Below, in pieces: positions 1-7,756 of a DNA stretch of 64,000 bases. This DNA comes from an uncultured Bacteroidota bacterium (GTDB taxonomy: Bacteria > Bacteroidota > Bacteroidia > Bacteroidales > P3). The stretch covers positions 128,552-192,551 of the forward strand of contig CADALO010000007.1 in the NCBI GenBank assembly GCA_902788805.1. The letters run 5' to 3'. The translations under genes were made by a program, and so were the position numbers. Below the pieces are notes generated by a model, which did not search any database, had not been told where the DNA came from, and was given only the letters and a program-made list of their open reading frames with translations. The stretch's first letter is position 1; the number at the start of each line of letters is the position of its first letter.

Positions 1-1
1 G

Positions 2-784
2 CCCACCATTCTGCCCAACGAGGATGAGGACGTGAGCGCCAACGTTGCCCGCAGCTTCAAGAAGATGGGTATGAAGGTGATGATGAGCGCATCGGTCGAG
101 AAGGTCGACGTCGAAGGCGACGTGTGCCACGTGCATATCAAGGACAAGAAGGGCGCCGAGGTGCTGGTGGACTGCGATGTGGTTCTGAGTGCCGTGGGTG
201 TCATTACCAACCTTGAGGATATGGGTCTGGAGGAGACCGGCATCGAGGTGGAACGCACCAAGATTGTGGTCGACGACTACTACCGCACCAATGTCCCTGG
301 CTATTACGCAATAGGCGACGTGGTTCACGGTCCGGCACTGGCTCACGTGGCAAGTGCAGAGGCTATCTGCTGCGTAGATAAGATTGCCGGCGGCGAGCCT
401 GAGAAGCTGAACTACAGCAATATACCTGGCTGCACCTACACCACTCCCGAGGTGGCCAGCGTGGGCCTGAGCGAGAAGAAGGCTGTCGAGGCCGGCTACG
501 AGGTATTGGTTGGCAAGTTCTTCTTCAAGGCCAGCGGCAAGGCTACGGCAGCAGGCAACAACGACGGTTTTGTCAAGATGGTTATCGACAAGAAGACCGA
601 CTTGATACTGGGCGCACATCTGTGTGGCGACAACGTCACGGAGATGATTGCCGGCTTGGTGGCCGCACGTCAGAACGGTTTGACCGCCAAGCAGGTGGCT
701 GGCTCTGTACATCCTCACCCGACAATGTCGGAAGGCATTATGGAGGCCATCGAAGCCGCCTACGGAAAGGCAATACACGGATAG
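2..784 (+). CDS. lpdA: Dihydrolipoyl dehydrogenase, C-terminal part (5' end outside window)
   Basis: This flavoprotein reoxidises the lipoyl groups of 2-oxoacid dehydrogenase or glycine-cleavage complexes, passing electrons to NAD+. The frame is open from base 2, so the gene starts upstream and the N-terminal FAD-binding part with the redox disulfide is not visible. Seen here are the end of the NAD-binding domain, the second FAD motif (YYAIGDV) and the dimerisation domain ending in HPHPTMSE, the usual His-Glu pair that serves the active site of the partner subunit. Within the visible part the protein looks intact. It is followed by a dense run of short repeats rather than a closely spaced gene, so it is probably the last gene of its transcript. 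Which 2-oxoacid complex it serves cannot be told from here. Confidence 0.93.
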   Translation, partial: PTILPNEDEDVSANVARSFKKMGMKVMMSASVEKVDVEGDVCHVHIKDKKGAEVLVDCDVVLSAVGVITNLEDMGLEETGIEVERTKIVVDDYYRTNVPGYYAIGDVVHGPALAHVASAEAICCVDKIAGGEPEKLNYSNIPGCTYTTPEVASVGLSEKKAVEAGYEVLVGKFFFKASGKATAAGNNDGFVKMVIDKKTDLILGAHLCGDNVTEMIAGLVAARQNGLTAKQVAGSVHPHPTMSEGIMEAIEAAYGKAIHG

Positions 785-790
785 AGCGTA

Positions 791-812
791 GGAGCGCAGG
801 CTTCCAGCCTGC
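791..812 (+). repeat. GGAGCGCAG palindrome, copy 1 (after lpdA)
   Basis: A short hairpin with arms GCAGGCT (796-802) and AGCCTGC (806-812) and a 3-nt loop, preceded by GGAGC. It begins 6 nt after the lpdA stop codon. Copies with the same GGAGCGCAG head and variable arms lie at 42004-42025 and 48631-48653, also just after stop codons. No T-tract follows, so it is not a canonical intrinsic terminator. Confidence 0.7.
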
Positions 813-813
813 A

Positions 814-868
814 AGCGGAGAGCGGAGAGCGGAGAACGGAGAGCGGAGAACTGAGAGCGGAGAACGAG
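814..868 (+). repeat. Purine-rich GGAGAACGGAGAGC-type direct repeats
   Basis: About six tandem, imperfect copies of a 7-nt unit (GGAGAAC or GGAGAGC). The same unit occurs at the 3' ends of ispH and recF, inside the YfhO gene, and after the stop codon of the HD-domain gene (37049-37086, other strand). It can be read as protein but has no gene-like features here. Confidence 0.8.
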
Positions 869-884
869 AAATAGCAATCACGTA

Positions 885-908
885 GGGGCGTACCCCCGTG
901 TACGCCCC
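885..908. repeat. Perfect 9-bp inverted repeat
   Basis: GGGGCGTAC (885-893) pairs with GTACGCCCC (900-908) across a 6-nt loop. No T-tract follows on either strand. It looks like a REP-type palindrome rather than a terminator. Confidence 0.65.
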
Positions 909-920
909 ACCACCACCCAC

Positions 921-1065
921 CGTTAACCCCTCAAACCCTTCAACCCTCAACCCTCAACCCTCAACCCCTCAAACCTTTCAAACCCTTAAACCTTTCAACC
1001 CTCAAACCTTTCAACCCTCAAACCTTTCAACCCTTTTTAACCTTTTAAACCTTTTAAACCTCAAA
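921..1065 (+). repeat. Pyrimidine-rich, G-free CCCTCAA/CCTTTCAAA repeat leader
   Basis: About 145 bp made of AACCCTCAACCC- and AACCTTTCAA-like units, with essentially no G on the coding strand. It ends just before the start codon at 1068. The same kind of leader occurs at 2212-2278, 4125-4213, 5372-5440 and 40300-40350. No Shine-Dalgarno sequence is present. Confidence 0.8.
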
Positions 1066-1067
1066 AT

Positions 1068-2111
1068 ATGGGTATATTCAAGAAACGAATGACTGTGGCA
1101 GAAGGCCTGCGAGTATCGGTGTCGAAGCATTTTAACTATTCGACGTTCGGTGTGCGCGGCCGTCACGACAAGGATACGTATCTGGGCGGCTATGTCTGTG
1201 AGGACGTGCCCGGAACAGGTTTTTTTGTCCGCAACAGCGAGAGTCATAGTTACAGGCGTTTTGTGATTGCCGCCAAGAAACGCAGCAAGCAGAACTGGTG
1301 GACACTGCTGTCGGGCAAGGAGCCCAATTTCGACAAGGAGAACAAGCGTATAGAAGAGGCTTTTGCCAAGGCCGACAACGATAAGGTGAAACAGATACTG
1401 TCGAGCTATCAGAATGTCATTGGTCTGGCCAAAGACGAGGAACTGCTGCAGCGCATAGTGCGTGCCGTGAAGGACAAGATGGGCGACCATCCGTCGAAAT
1501 CGCTGGTAAGCGTCATCACGCACTATAAGTCGAGTATTGCCGGTTTGGAGCGCGACGTGCGTTCAGCCCAGATGAATTACGGCAAGACTATGGACGAAGA
1601 GCATCTGGCAGCGTGGGCCAAGGTGGTCGATGCTTTCCACCTGCTGGTGGAGTCGCGCCGCGTGTGGTCGGTCTATGTCGACAATGGCTCTCCGGCCTAC
1701 AAGCAGGTGTTTTTCGACAGAGGCATCTTCGACTATATCCTTTCGCCCGGTGACACTCCGGTGATGCGCGACTATGCTGGCGTACGCTATTACCTCTATC
1801 CTGACGGTATGGTTGTGGCCCGCTCGTCGGTGGATTTTGATTTCTACAGTTGGGATAAGGTCGACTTCCAGTTCAAGGTGGTGGACATCTCGACGTTGGC
1901 TGTACGTCCGCACTTTGATGATCACAGCCGTAAGCAGAAGCATCACCACGGCCAGAGTCTGGATGCGCTGAGCAATCTGTATGGCACCACCCGTGCGCAG
2001 GTTGTAGGCGAGATCTACATACCTCAGATAGACCGTCGTTTCTTTGTGAACCATACCGGCCCGGCAGAGGATTTCTGCAAGGTTATGAAAGAGTATAAAG
2101 CGAAGAAGTAA
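1068..2111 (+). CDS. Hypothetical protein, 347 aa, family not recognised
   Basis: I do not recognise this protein. It has no signal peptide and no membrane segment, so it is probably cytoplasmic. Residues 1-60 contain several aromatic and glycine positions. A charged, probably helical region spans about residues 85-200 (KRIEEAFAKADNDKVKQI and following), and the C-terminal third is rich in Tyr, Phe and Asp, suggesting a beta-structured domain. A His-rich patch (RKQKHHHG) lies near residue 290. The ATG at 1068 directly follows a G-free repeat leader and is the first in frame. Codon use matches its neighbours. The downstream spacer forms a tandem-repeat hairpin, then comes the M23 peptidase gene on the same strand; a shared transcript is possible but not shown. 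Confidence 0.75.
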   Translation: MGIFKKRMTVAEGLRVSVSKHFNYSTFGVRGRHDKDTYLGGYVCEDVPGTGFFVRNSESHSYRRFVIAAKKRSKQNWWTLLSGKEPNFDKENKRIEEAFAKADNDKVKQILSSYQNVIGLAKDEELLQRIVRAVKDKMGDHPSKSLVSVITHYKSSIAGLERDVRSAQMNYGKTMDEEHLAAWAKVVDAFHLLVESRRVWSVYVDNGSPAYKQVFFDRGIFDYILSPGDTPVMRDYAGVRYYLYPDGMVVARSSVDFDFYSWDKVDFQFKVVDISTLAVRPHFDDHSRKQKHHHGQSLDALSNLYGTTRAQVVGEIYIPQIDRRFFVNHTGPAEDFCKVMKEYKAKK

Positions 2112-2115
2112 TGAA

Positions 2116-2278
2116 ATGGAGTTAAAGGGATATAATGAAAAATAATGGAGTTAAAGGAAGTTAAGGGAAGTTAAAGGAAGTTAAGGGACAAATGTACCGG
2201 ATAGGTTTGTATTGTCCCTTAACTCCCCCTAACTCCCTTAATCCCTTTAACCCTAAAACCCTTCAACCCTAAACCCCT
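2116..2278. repeat. Spacer hairpin with purine-repeat and pyrimidine-repeat arms
   Basis: Downstream of the stop codon come GGAGTTAAAGG / GGAAGTTAAG units (2117-2191). After a 20-nt loop come the complementary TCCCTTAACTCCC units (2212-2254), then AACCCTTCAACCC leader sequence. A perfect 13-bp stem is formed by 2179-2191 and 2212-2224, with looser complementarity beyond it. No T-run follows the stem. Confidence 0.8.
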
Positions 2279-2280
2279 CA

Positions 2281-3258
2281 TTGAAGAAGCATCACACATA
2301 TAAGTTCAATCCGCACACCTTGTCGTATGAGAAGGTGAAGACCACGTTTGCCGACAAGCTAAAGAAGATTTCCTTCTCTATCGCTTTCGGCATAGTGCTT
2401 GGTGTAGTGCTGCTTGTGATAGGTCTGCACGTGTTCGACTCGCCCAAGGAGCGCAAGCTGAAGCGCGAGCTGGCCGTTATGGAGCGCCAGATGGTCCAGA
2501 TGAAGGACATCGTGAAACGCAACGAGGCAGTGCTGGTTGATTTGGAGAACAGGGACAACAGTATCTACCGTACGTTGCTTGAGGCTGAGCCCATATCGGA
2601 CGAGGAGCGGACGGCAGGTATGATAGGACAGGATTATTCCGAGCTGGAAGGCTTTGAGCATTCCGACCTTATCATAAGGACTAAAAAGCGGCTGGACGAT
2701 ATGACCAAGCGCATCTATGTGCAGTCAAAGTCGTTTGACGAGGTGTATCAGATGGCGAGTACCAAGAAGGAGCGCCAGGAGCACATACCGGCCATTATGC
2801 CGATTGAGAAGAACCGTTGCAGCGTGATTTCGGGTTTCGGCACGCGCTATCATCCTATCCTTCACTACCGTAGGATGCATACCGGTGTGGACCTTTCGGC
2901 CAAGAAGGGCACCCCCATCTACGCTACCGGCGACGGCACGATTGAGGTTGCAGGCCGTGGCGACGCAACTTTGAGTGGCTATGGTATAGCGGTGATGATC
3001 AACCACGGCTATGGCTACAAGACACTCTATGGCCATATGAGCGACGTGAAGGTGCGCAGAGGCCAGAAGGTGAAACGTGGCGAGTTGATAGGCCACGTGG
3101 GTTCGTCGGGTCTGGCATCGGGACCGCACTGCCACTATGAGGTATGGCTCAACGGCAACAAAGTCAATCCAGTGTATTATTTCTACAACGACCTCACGCC
3201 TCAAGAGTATGAGCAGGTGATAGAGGCTGCAAATCAGGAAAACCAATGTCTGTCGTAA
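2281..3258 (+). CDS. M23 family metallopeptidase (LytM domain), membrane anchored
   Basis: Probable peptidoglycan endopeptidase acting in the periplasm. One membrane segment lies at about residues 29-49 (FSIAFGIVLGVVLLVIGL). A coiled-coil stretch follows (about 55-90), then the C-terminal LytM domain (about 190-305) with the zinc ligands of MHTGVD and the HxH motif in GPHCHYEVW. The start is a TTG. It is preferred because the first residues (KKHHTYKFNPHTLSYEKV) match the usual beginning of Bacteroidales M23 proteins and no in-frame ATG precedes the membrane helix. The gene overlaps ispH by 13 nt, so the two are probably translated from one mRNA. It could also be an inactive LytM regulator, but the metal ligands are present. 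Confidence 0.88.
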   Translation: MKKHHTYKFNPHTLSYEKVKTTFADKLKKISFSIAFGIVLGVVLLVIGLHVFDSPKERKLKRELAVMERQMVQMKDIVKRNEAVLVDLENRDNSIYRTLLEAEPISDEERTAGMIGQDYSELEGFEHSDLIIRTKKRLDDMTKRIYVQSKSFDEVYQMASTKKERQEHIPAIMPIEKNRCSVISGFGTRYHPILHYRRMHTGVDLSAKKGTPIYATGDGTIEVAGRGDATLSGYGIAVMINHGYGYKTLYGHMSDVKVRRGQKVKRGELIGHVGSSGLASGPHCHYEVWLNGNKVNPVYYFYNDLTPQEYEQVIEAANQENQCLS

Positions 3259-4124
3259 TTGATGAGAATGCTGGGTTCTGCTTTGGAGTGGTGAAGGCTA
3301 TCGCCGCTGCAGAAGAGCAGCTGCGGGAGCGTGGACAGCTCTACTGCCTGGGCGATATAGTCCACAACAACGCCGAAGTGCAGCGTCTGGCCCAGTTAGG
3401 CTTGAAGGTGATCGACCATCAGCAGATGGATAGACTGCCTGGCGCCACGGTGCTGATAAGGGCTCACGGCGAGCCGCCGGCGACGTATGAGCTTGCCCAC
3501 AGTCAGGATATCAAGCTGATAGATGCCACCTGTCCGATTGTTCTGGCGCTGCAGAAGCGGATTCGCGAGGGCTATGAACAGATGCGACGTGTCGACGGAC
3601 AGGTTGTGATATTTGGCAAGCAGGGACACGCAGAGGTGATAGGACTGAATGGACAGACGGGCAATTCGGCAATCATTGTCTCGTCGCCCAACGATATCGA
3701 TGCCATTGATGTGCGGCGTCCGATTCGTCTGTACTCGCAGACGACGAAGAGCCGCGAGGACTACAATCGGTTGACGGAGAATATAGAGCGGCGTATAAAA
3801 GAGCAAGACGTCAAGGATGCTGATTTTGTGGCATACAACACTATTTGCAGCCGTGTCGCCAACCGTGCAACGCAGCTCGAGGAGTTTGCCAAAGGCGTCG
3901 ACTTGCTGATTTTTGTGTCGGGAGTCAACTCCTCGAACGGCCACTACCTGTATGAATATTGCCGAAGGGTGCAGCCCGCGACACGTATGATTTCATCGGC
4001 AGATGAGTTGGAGGAGAGCTGGTTTGAGGGCAAAGAACGCATTGGCATAACGGGAGCCACCTCTACACCTCGCTGGCTGATGGAACAGATAAAAACCAAA
4101 ATAGAGAACGGAGAACCTCTTTAA
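3246..4124 (+). CDS. ispH: 4-hydroxy-3-methylbut-2-enyl diphosphate reductase
   Basis: Last enzyme of the MEP pathway; it reduces HMBPP to IPP and DMAPP with a [4Fe-4S] cluster in the cytoplasm. The three cluster cysteines are visible in FCFGV (near residue 12), DATCPIV (near 96) and NTICSRVANR (near 200). The histidine motifs AHGEPP and GKQGHAEV and the SGVNSSNGHYL motif are also present. At 292 aa it has normal length. The start overlaps the end of the M23 gene. The last residues, IENGEPL, are encoded by GAGAACGGAGAAC, one copy of the purine repeat seen elsewhere in the window, so the repeat seems to have grown into the 3' end of the gene. Confidence 0.96.
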   Translation: MSVVIDENAGFCFGVVKAIAAAEEQLRERGQLYCLGDIVHNNAEVQRLAQLGLKVIDHQQMDRLPGATVLIRAHGEPPATYELAHSQDIKLIDATCPIVLALQKRIREGYEQMRRVDGQVVIFGKQGHAEVIGLNGQTGNSAIIVSSPNDIDAIDVRRPIRLYSQTTKSREDYNRLTENIERRIKEQDVKDADFVAYNTICSRVANRATQLEEFAKGVDLLIFVSGVNSSNGHYLYEYCRRVQPATRMISSADELEESWFEGKERIGITGATSTPRWLMEQIKTKIENGEPL

Positions 4125-4213
4125 ACCTTTCCAACCTTTTAACCCCTTTTAACCTTTTAAACCCTTTAACCCTTTTCAACCTTTTAAACCCTTTAACCCT
4201 TTTCAACCCTTTA
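4125..4213 (+). repeat. G-free AACCTTTTAACCC repeat leader before recF
   Basis: About 90 bp of units such as AACCTTTTAAACCCTTTAACCC between the ispH stop and the recF start codon, with no G on the coding strand until the start region. It is of the same type as the leaders at 921-1065 and 40300-40350. Confidence 0.8.
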
Positions 4214-4214
4214 T

Positions 4215-5366
4215 ATGTATATAGATCGTCTTTTGCTGGCTAACTTTAAGAACTACATTTATTTAGATGTGTCTTTCTCGAACAACGTGAATTGTCTGGT
4301 CGGCAATAACGGCGTGGGAAAGACCAATCTGCTGGATGCGTTGTATTATCTGTCGTTTTGCAAGAGTTACTTCAATCCTGTGGACAGCCAGAACATTCGT
4401 ATGGGTGCCGACTATTTTGCAATCAATGGCCAGTATGTGCTTGACGACGAAGGCGGCGACCCTGTAACAGTGGCTTGCACGCTGCAACGCGGACAGTCGA
4501 AGAAAATGAAGTTCAACAAGAAGCAGTGCTCGACATTTGCCGAGCATATCGGGCGGCTGCCGCTGGTGATTGTCACGCCGAGCGACCAGAACCTGATACT
4601 GGGAGGCAGCGATGCGAGGCGCAAGTTTGTGGACGGCATTATGTCGCAGGTGGACAAGAACTATCTGCAGTTACTGCTTGGCTATCAGAAAGCTTTGGAG
4701 CAGCGCAACCGTTTGCTGAAGCAGTTCTATGACGACAATTATTTCGACGAAGCTTCGATAGCTGTCTGGGATGAGCAGTTGGTGCGCTATGGCGAGCCGA
4801 TTGTGGAGGAGCGGCGCCGTTTCTTGAATGACTTTATGCCGCTTTTTGAGCAGTATTATGTTCTGATTCATCCCGATGCACCAAATGGCGAGAAGCCGTC
4901 GATTGAGTATGTCACACAACTTGCAGAAGGTGGCCAGGGACTTGAAGGACAGCTTGTGGATGCCCGCCGGCGCGATGCACAGATGCAGTATACGACAGTC
5001 GGTCCGCACAAGGATGATTTTGAATTCGGCATAGGCGAGTTCTCTGTCAAGCGTTTCGGCTCGCAGGGACAACAGAAGACCTTTCTGTTGGCATTGAAAC
5101 TGGCGCAATTTGAATATGTGCGTATGCATTTGGGTACTAAGCCCATACTGCTGTTGGACGATGTTTTCGACAAGTTGGATATGCAGCGTGTCAGCCAGTT
5201 GGTGCTGCTTGTTGGAAGCGACCGCTTTGGTCAGGTGTTCATTACTGACACTCAGCCTGGTCGTGTCGAGTCTATCTTTAAGCAGGCACCAGATATGCCG
5301 CACAAGATTTTCACCGTTGAGAACGGAGAACTGAGAACGGAGAACGGAGAGCGGAGAGCGGAATAG
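4215..5366 (+). CDS. recF: DNA replication and repair protein RecF
   Basis: SMC-like ATPase that helps load RecA at gaps. The Walker A motif GNNGVGKTNLL lies near residue 30, the ABC-type signature FGSQGQQKTF near 280, and Walker B LLLDDVFDKLD near 318. The N-terminus (MYIDRLLLANFKNY) is typical, so the ATG at 4215 is well supported. At 383 aa it is slightly long: the last 16 residues, ending ENGERRAE, are translated from the purine repeat at 5318-5362 and look like a repeat-derived tail added to a complete RecF. The next gene is a DUF721/DciA-like gene, a common neighbour of recF. dnaA lies about 9 kb away on the other strand, with no dnaN in the window. Confidence 0.95.
   Translation: MYIDRLLLANFKNYIYLDVSFSNNVNCLVGNNGVGKTNLLDALYYLSFCKSYFNPVDSQNIRMGADYFAINGQYVLDDEGGDPVTVACTLQRGQSKKMKFNKKQCSTFAEHIGRLPLVIVTPSDQNLILGGSDARRKFVDGIMSQVDKNYLQLLLGYQKALEQRNRLLKQFYDDNYFDEASIAVWDEQLVRYGEPIVEERRRFLNDFMPLFEQYYVLIHPDAPNGEKPSIEYVTQLAEGGQGLEGQLVDARRRDAQMQYTTVGPHKDDFEFGIGEFSVKRFGSQGQQKTFLLALKLAQFEYVRMHLGTKPILLLDDVFDKLDMQRVSQLVLLVGSDRFGQVFITDTQPGRVESIFKQAPDMPHKIFTVENGELRTENGERRAE
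5318..5362 (+). repeat. Purine repeat inside the 3' end of recF
   Basis: Copies of GAGAACGGAGAAC / GGAGAGC run in frame into the recF stop codon at 5364-5366 and encode the ENGE-RTENGERRAE tail. It is the same unit as at 814-868. Confidence 0.85.
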
Positions 5367-5371
5367 TGTAA

Positions 5372-5440
5372 TGTCCCTCTAATTTCCCTTTAACTTCCCT
5401 TTAACTCCCCTCTAACTCCCTTTAACTTCAAATTAACTTT
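5372..5440 (+). repeat. TCCCTTTAACT repeat leader
   Basis: About six units of CCCTTTAACTT / CCCCTCTAACT, free of G, between recF and the DUF721 gene. Short AT-rich DNA follows up to the ATG at 5453. Confidence 0.8.
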
Positions 5441-5452
5441 TATAAAGTAGAA

Positions 5453-5743
5453 ATGTCGCACGAATATACAATAAAGGATCTTATCGACGCTGCTTTGCGG
5501 AAATACAATTTTGACGACAGTATTTCTCGCAACAGAGTTGAGGAGGCCTATCGTGAAGTGGTGGGGCCTTTCATTGTCCAGCTGACGCGTTCGGTCAGCT
5601 ACAATGCATCGACTCATACTCTGAAGGTGGTGCTTTCTGTGCCTGCACTTAAGAACGAGCTGACATACAAGACTACTGATCTGATTAATGCCATTAATCA
5701 GAAACTTGGGCACGAAGAAGTTAAAGACCTATACTTGCTGTGA
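5453..5743 (+). CDS. DUF721 / DciA-like protein
   Basis: A 96-aa cytoplasmic protein resembling the DUF721 family, whose better-known members (DciA) help load the replicative helicase DnaB in bacteria lacking DnaC. The N-terminal helix (TIKDLIDAALRKYNFDD) and the central beta strands (HTLKVVLSVPALKNELTYK) fit that family, which is often found next to recF as here. Bacteroidota versions are short. The ATG follows a G-free leader. It ends 7 bp from the end of the convergent comEC gene. A role in helicase loading is an inference from the family. Confidence 0.82.
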   Translation: MSHEYTIKDLIDAALRKYNFDDSISRNRVEEAYREVVGPFIVQLTRSVSYNASTHTLKVVLSVPALKNELTYKTTDLINAINQKLGHEEVKDLYLL

Positions 5744-5750
5744 GTGTGGG

Positions 5751-7700
5751 TTAATTATTGTTTCCTATCGTCATTTGGTGTATTCCGAGACTGTCGCATT
5801 GCTGCTGCCAAGCGGCTCGGCGGCGGATGCTGTTCTGGCTGCTGACTATTAGGGTGTCGAAGTCATATTGCTCAAGCAATTCGGAGATGGTGATGTAAGG
5901 ACTTTCGCGAAGGACGAGGTAGTCAACTTCAGGGTGCGACATAGAACTAATGCGATAGTTGGAGCGGTCGACGATGCGGAATGTTTTTCCGCTGAAGCTT
6001 ATGAATCGGTTGGAAATGTATATGTTGTCGTCTTCAAAGGTGGTGTCTATTGGCAGGATTGTCCGCTGTTTTGTTTGCCGGAATATAAGGTTGTTTGCCG
6101 TTTGGAAATCAATGACATCAGGACTTTGTGCGGTGCTTTTGTCGCATACAAGGTAGCTCTTGTGTCCAAAGAAAAACTCAATGGCTGTGCGGTTGCCTAC
6201 GTTGTATACATCAAAATGACTTTGTATATCACACTTTGATTCAATGTGTTTTGCATAGATTGCAAGCGCAAGTGCTGTGGCAAGGATAGCCGCTAATGTT
6301 TTCCATTGCGGTCTTAATAGCATCCAGCTTAGTAGTATAACTATTACAAAGCTGAGAATGAGCATTGGACAGTCAAAGTAAATGCCTTCAATCAGTGCAT
6401 TCGGCCAAGAGGCGATGACTGACGTTATATGTTCGGTGGTGGCAAGCAGGAAAGAAGTAAGCGCCCCGACAGCTTTGAATGCCAACGGCCACCAGGTGAC
6501 AAGGAGCGTCAGCAACACGCTGCCAAGCAGTAAGCCAGCCAAAGGGATTACGGTCATATTGGCAACTAAGAAATAGGGTGGGAATGTGTGGAAGTAGAAG
6601 AGTGTCAATGGCGTTACAGCCAGTTGTGCCACAAGGCTAACGCAAAAGAGGGCGCGAATTTTCTTTAATGCTTTGAAAGTGAGTTGTGAAAGCCTGTTCC
6701 TGCCATTGGGTATCGGCATAAGTTCTTCCAGCGGTCGCACGAGGGTTACTATTGCAAGAACGGCAGTATATGATAGTTGGAAGCCGACATCAAATAGCAG
6801 TAGAGGCTTGGCAACCAGCAGTATGAGAGCCGATGCTGCTATTGCGTTGAGGGTCGGCGGGCGGGTGAAGAACATCTGCCCGATGACAATGAGGCTGAAC
6901 ATCAGTGCTGCACGCATCGTGGAAGGTGCCATACCTGTGAGAAACACAAAAGCCCATATTGCAGATAGTTGAATGCATCCTTTGACGATGCGTGCCGGTC
7001 GGCGATTGCTGAGAAAGAAGAGGCACCAGCCGACAAGTAACGCCACAATACCGACGTGCAATCCGCTGACACAGAGCAGATGGGTTATACCTGCAGTGCG
7101 GAAATGTGCTTTGGTTTCAGCATCAATGTCTTCGTCCCATCCAAGTATGAGTGCTTCGGCGATGCCTTGTTGTGATGGCGTTAGCTGACTGAAATGGATG
7201 ACATTAATCAAGCGTTGGCGTATGACAGTTATCTTTGACTTCCATCCCTTTGTATTGTGGCCGATGATGCGGTAGTCGGTGGATGTGACATAGTCGGTGT
7301 GTAGAATACCTTTCCGCCTCAAGTATTTACGATAGTCGAATTGATGAGGGTTGTCGGATCCACTTGGCAGGTCGGGCGATGAGAGGACGAGCAGTTCGTC
7401 ACCGAAAGCAACCGTGGATGGCTTTTGCAGATAGAGTAAGAGTTTCCCTTTACAGGGATGTGTCGCCCCACAGGTGTCAGTGATTTCAAGTACGTCGCAT
7501 ATCGCTCTGATGCTCCGCTCGCGTTCGGATGGTATCTCGTCTACTTGTATTCTCATCCAGTTTTGGCTGCCTACAAAACGCGAATAGTGTGCTTCTGAAC
7601 GCGCAGGGTCGGTCGCTTCAGAAAAGAAACCGAAAAACGTCTCGGCAATAAAGATTATTGCAGCGACTATCAATGCAGCGGGCAGAAGCGGATGTTTCAT
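5751..7700 (-). CDS. comEC: ComEC/Rec2 family competence protein
   Basis: Polytopic membrane protein that forms the inner-membrane channel for single-stranded DNA in natural transformation. Two membrane helices lie at the N-terminus, followed by an OB-like periplasmic region (about 50-150). The competence domain with many helices runs from about 190 to 480 and includes the conserved LCVSGLHVGIVA and GMAPSTMRAALMFS motifs. The C-terminal part (about 490-649) does not show the HxHxDH metal motif of the beta-lactamase-like domain, as is usual for short Bacteroidota versions. No other competence gene is nearby, so actual transformation is unproven. The gene ends tail-to-tail with the DUF721 gene. 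Confidence 0.9.
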   Translation of the reverse strand: MKHPLLPAALIVAAIIFIAETFFGFFSEATDPARSEAHYSRFVGSQNWMRIQVDEIPSERERSIRAICDVLEITDTCGATHPCKGKLLLYLQKPSTVAFGDELLVLSSPDLPSGSDNPHQFDYRKYLRRKGILHTDYVTSTDYRIIGHNTKGWKSKITVIRQRLINVIHFSQLTPSQQGIAEALILGWDEDIDAETKAHFRTAGITHLLCVSGLHVGIVALLVGWCLFFLSNRRPARIVKGCIQLSAIWAFVFLTGMAPSTMRAALMFSLIVIGQMFFTRPPTLNAIAASALILLVAKPLLLFDVGFQLSYTAVLAIVTLVRPLEELMPIPNGRNRLSQLTFKALKKIRALFCVSLVAQLAVTPLTLFYFHTFPPYFLVANMTVIPLAGLLLGSVLLTLLVTWWPLAFKAVGALTSFLLATTEHITSVIASWPNALIEGIYFDCPMLILSFVIVILLSWMLLRPQWKTLAAILATALALAIYAKHIESKCDIQSHFDVYNVGNRTAIEFFFGHKSYLVCDKSTAQSPDVIDFQTANNLIFRQTKQRTILPIDTTFEDDNIYISNRFISFSGKTFRIVDRSNYRISSMSHPEVDYLVLRESPYITISELLEQYDFDTLIVSSQNSIRRRAAWQQQCDSLGIHQMTIGNNN

Positions 7701-7705
7701 AGAGC

Positions 7706-7738
7706 AAAAAAATGGCGTCGGACATAGTCGGACGCCAT
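7706..7738 (-). terminator. Intrinsic terminator after the dipeptidase gene
   Basis: On the minus strand ATGGCGTC (7738-7731) pairs with GACGCCAT (7719-7712), followed by a run of T (7711-7706). It lies between the dipeptidase stop and the comEC start and should separate the two transcripts. Confidence 0.85.
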
Positions 7739-7756
7739 CTGTTATTATCAGTGTGT

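Noticed and set aside
738..950. Small open frames in the repeats after lpdA
   Set aside because: They consist of translated GGAGAAC and CCCTCAA repeats and overlap the lpdA 3' end.
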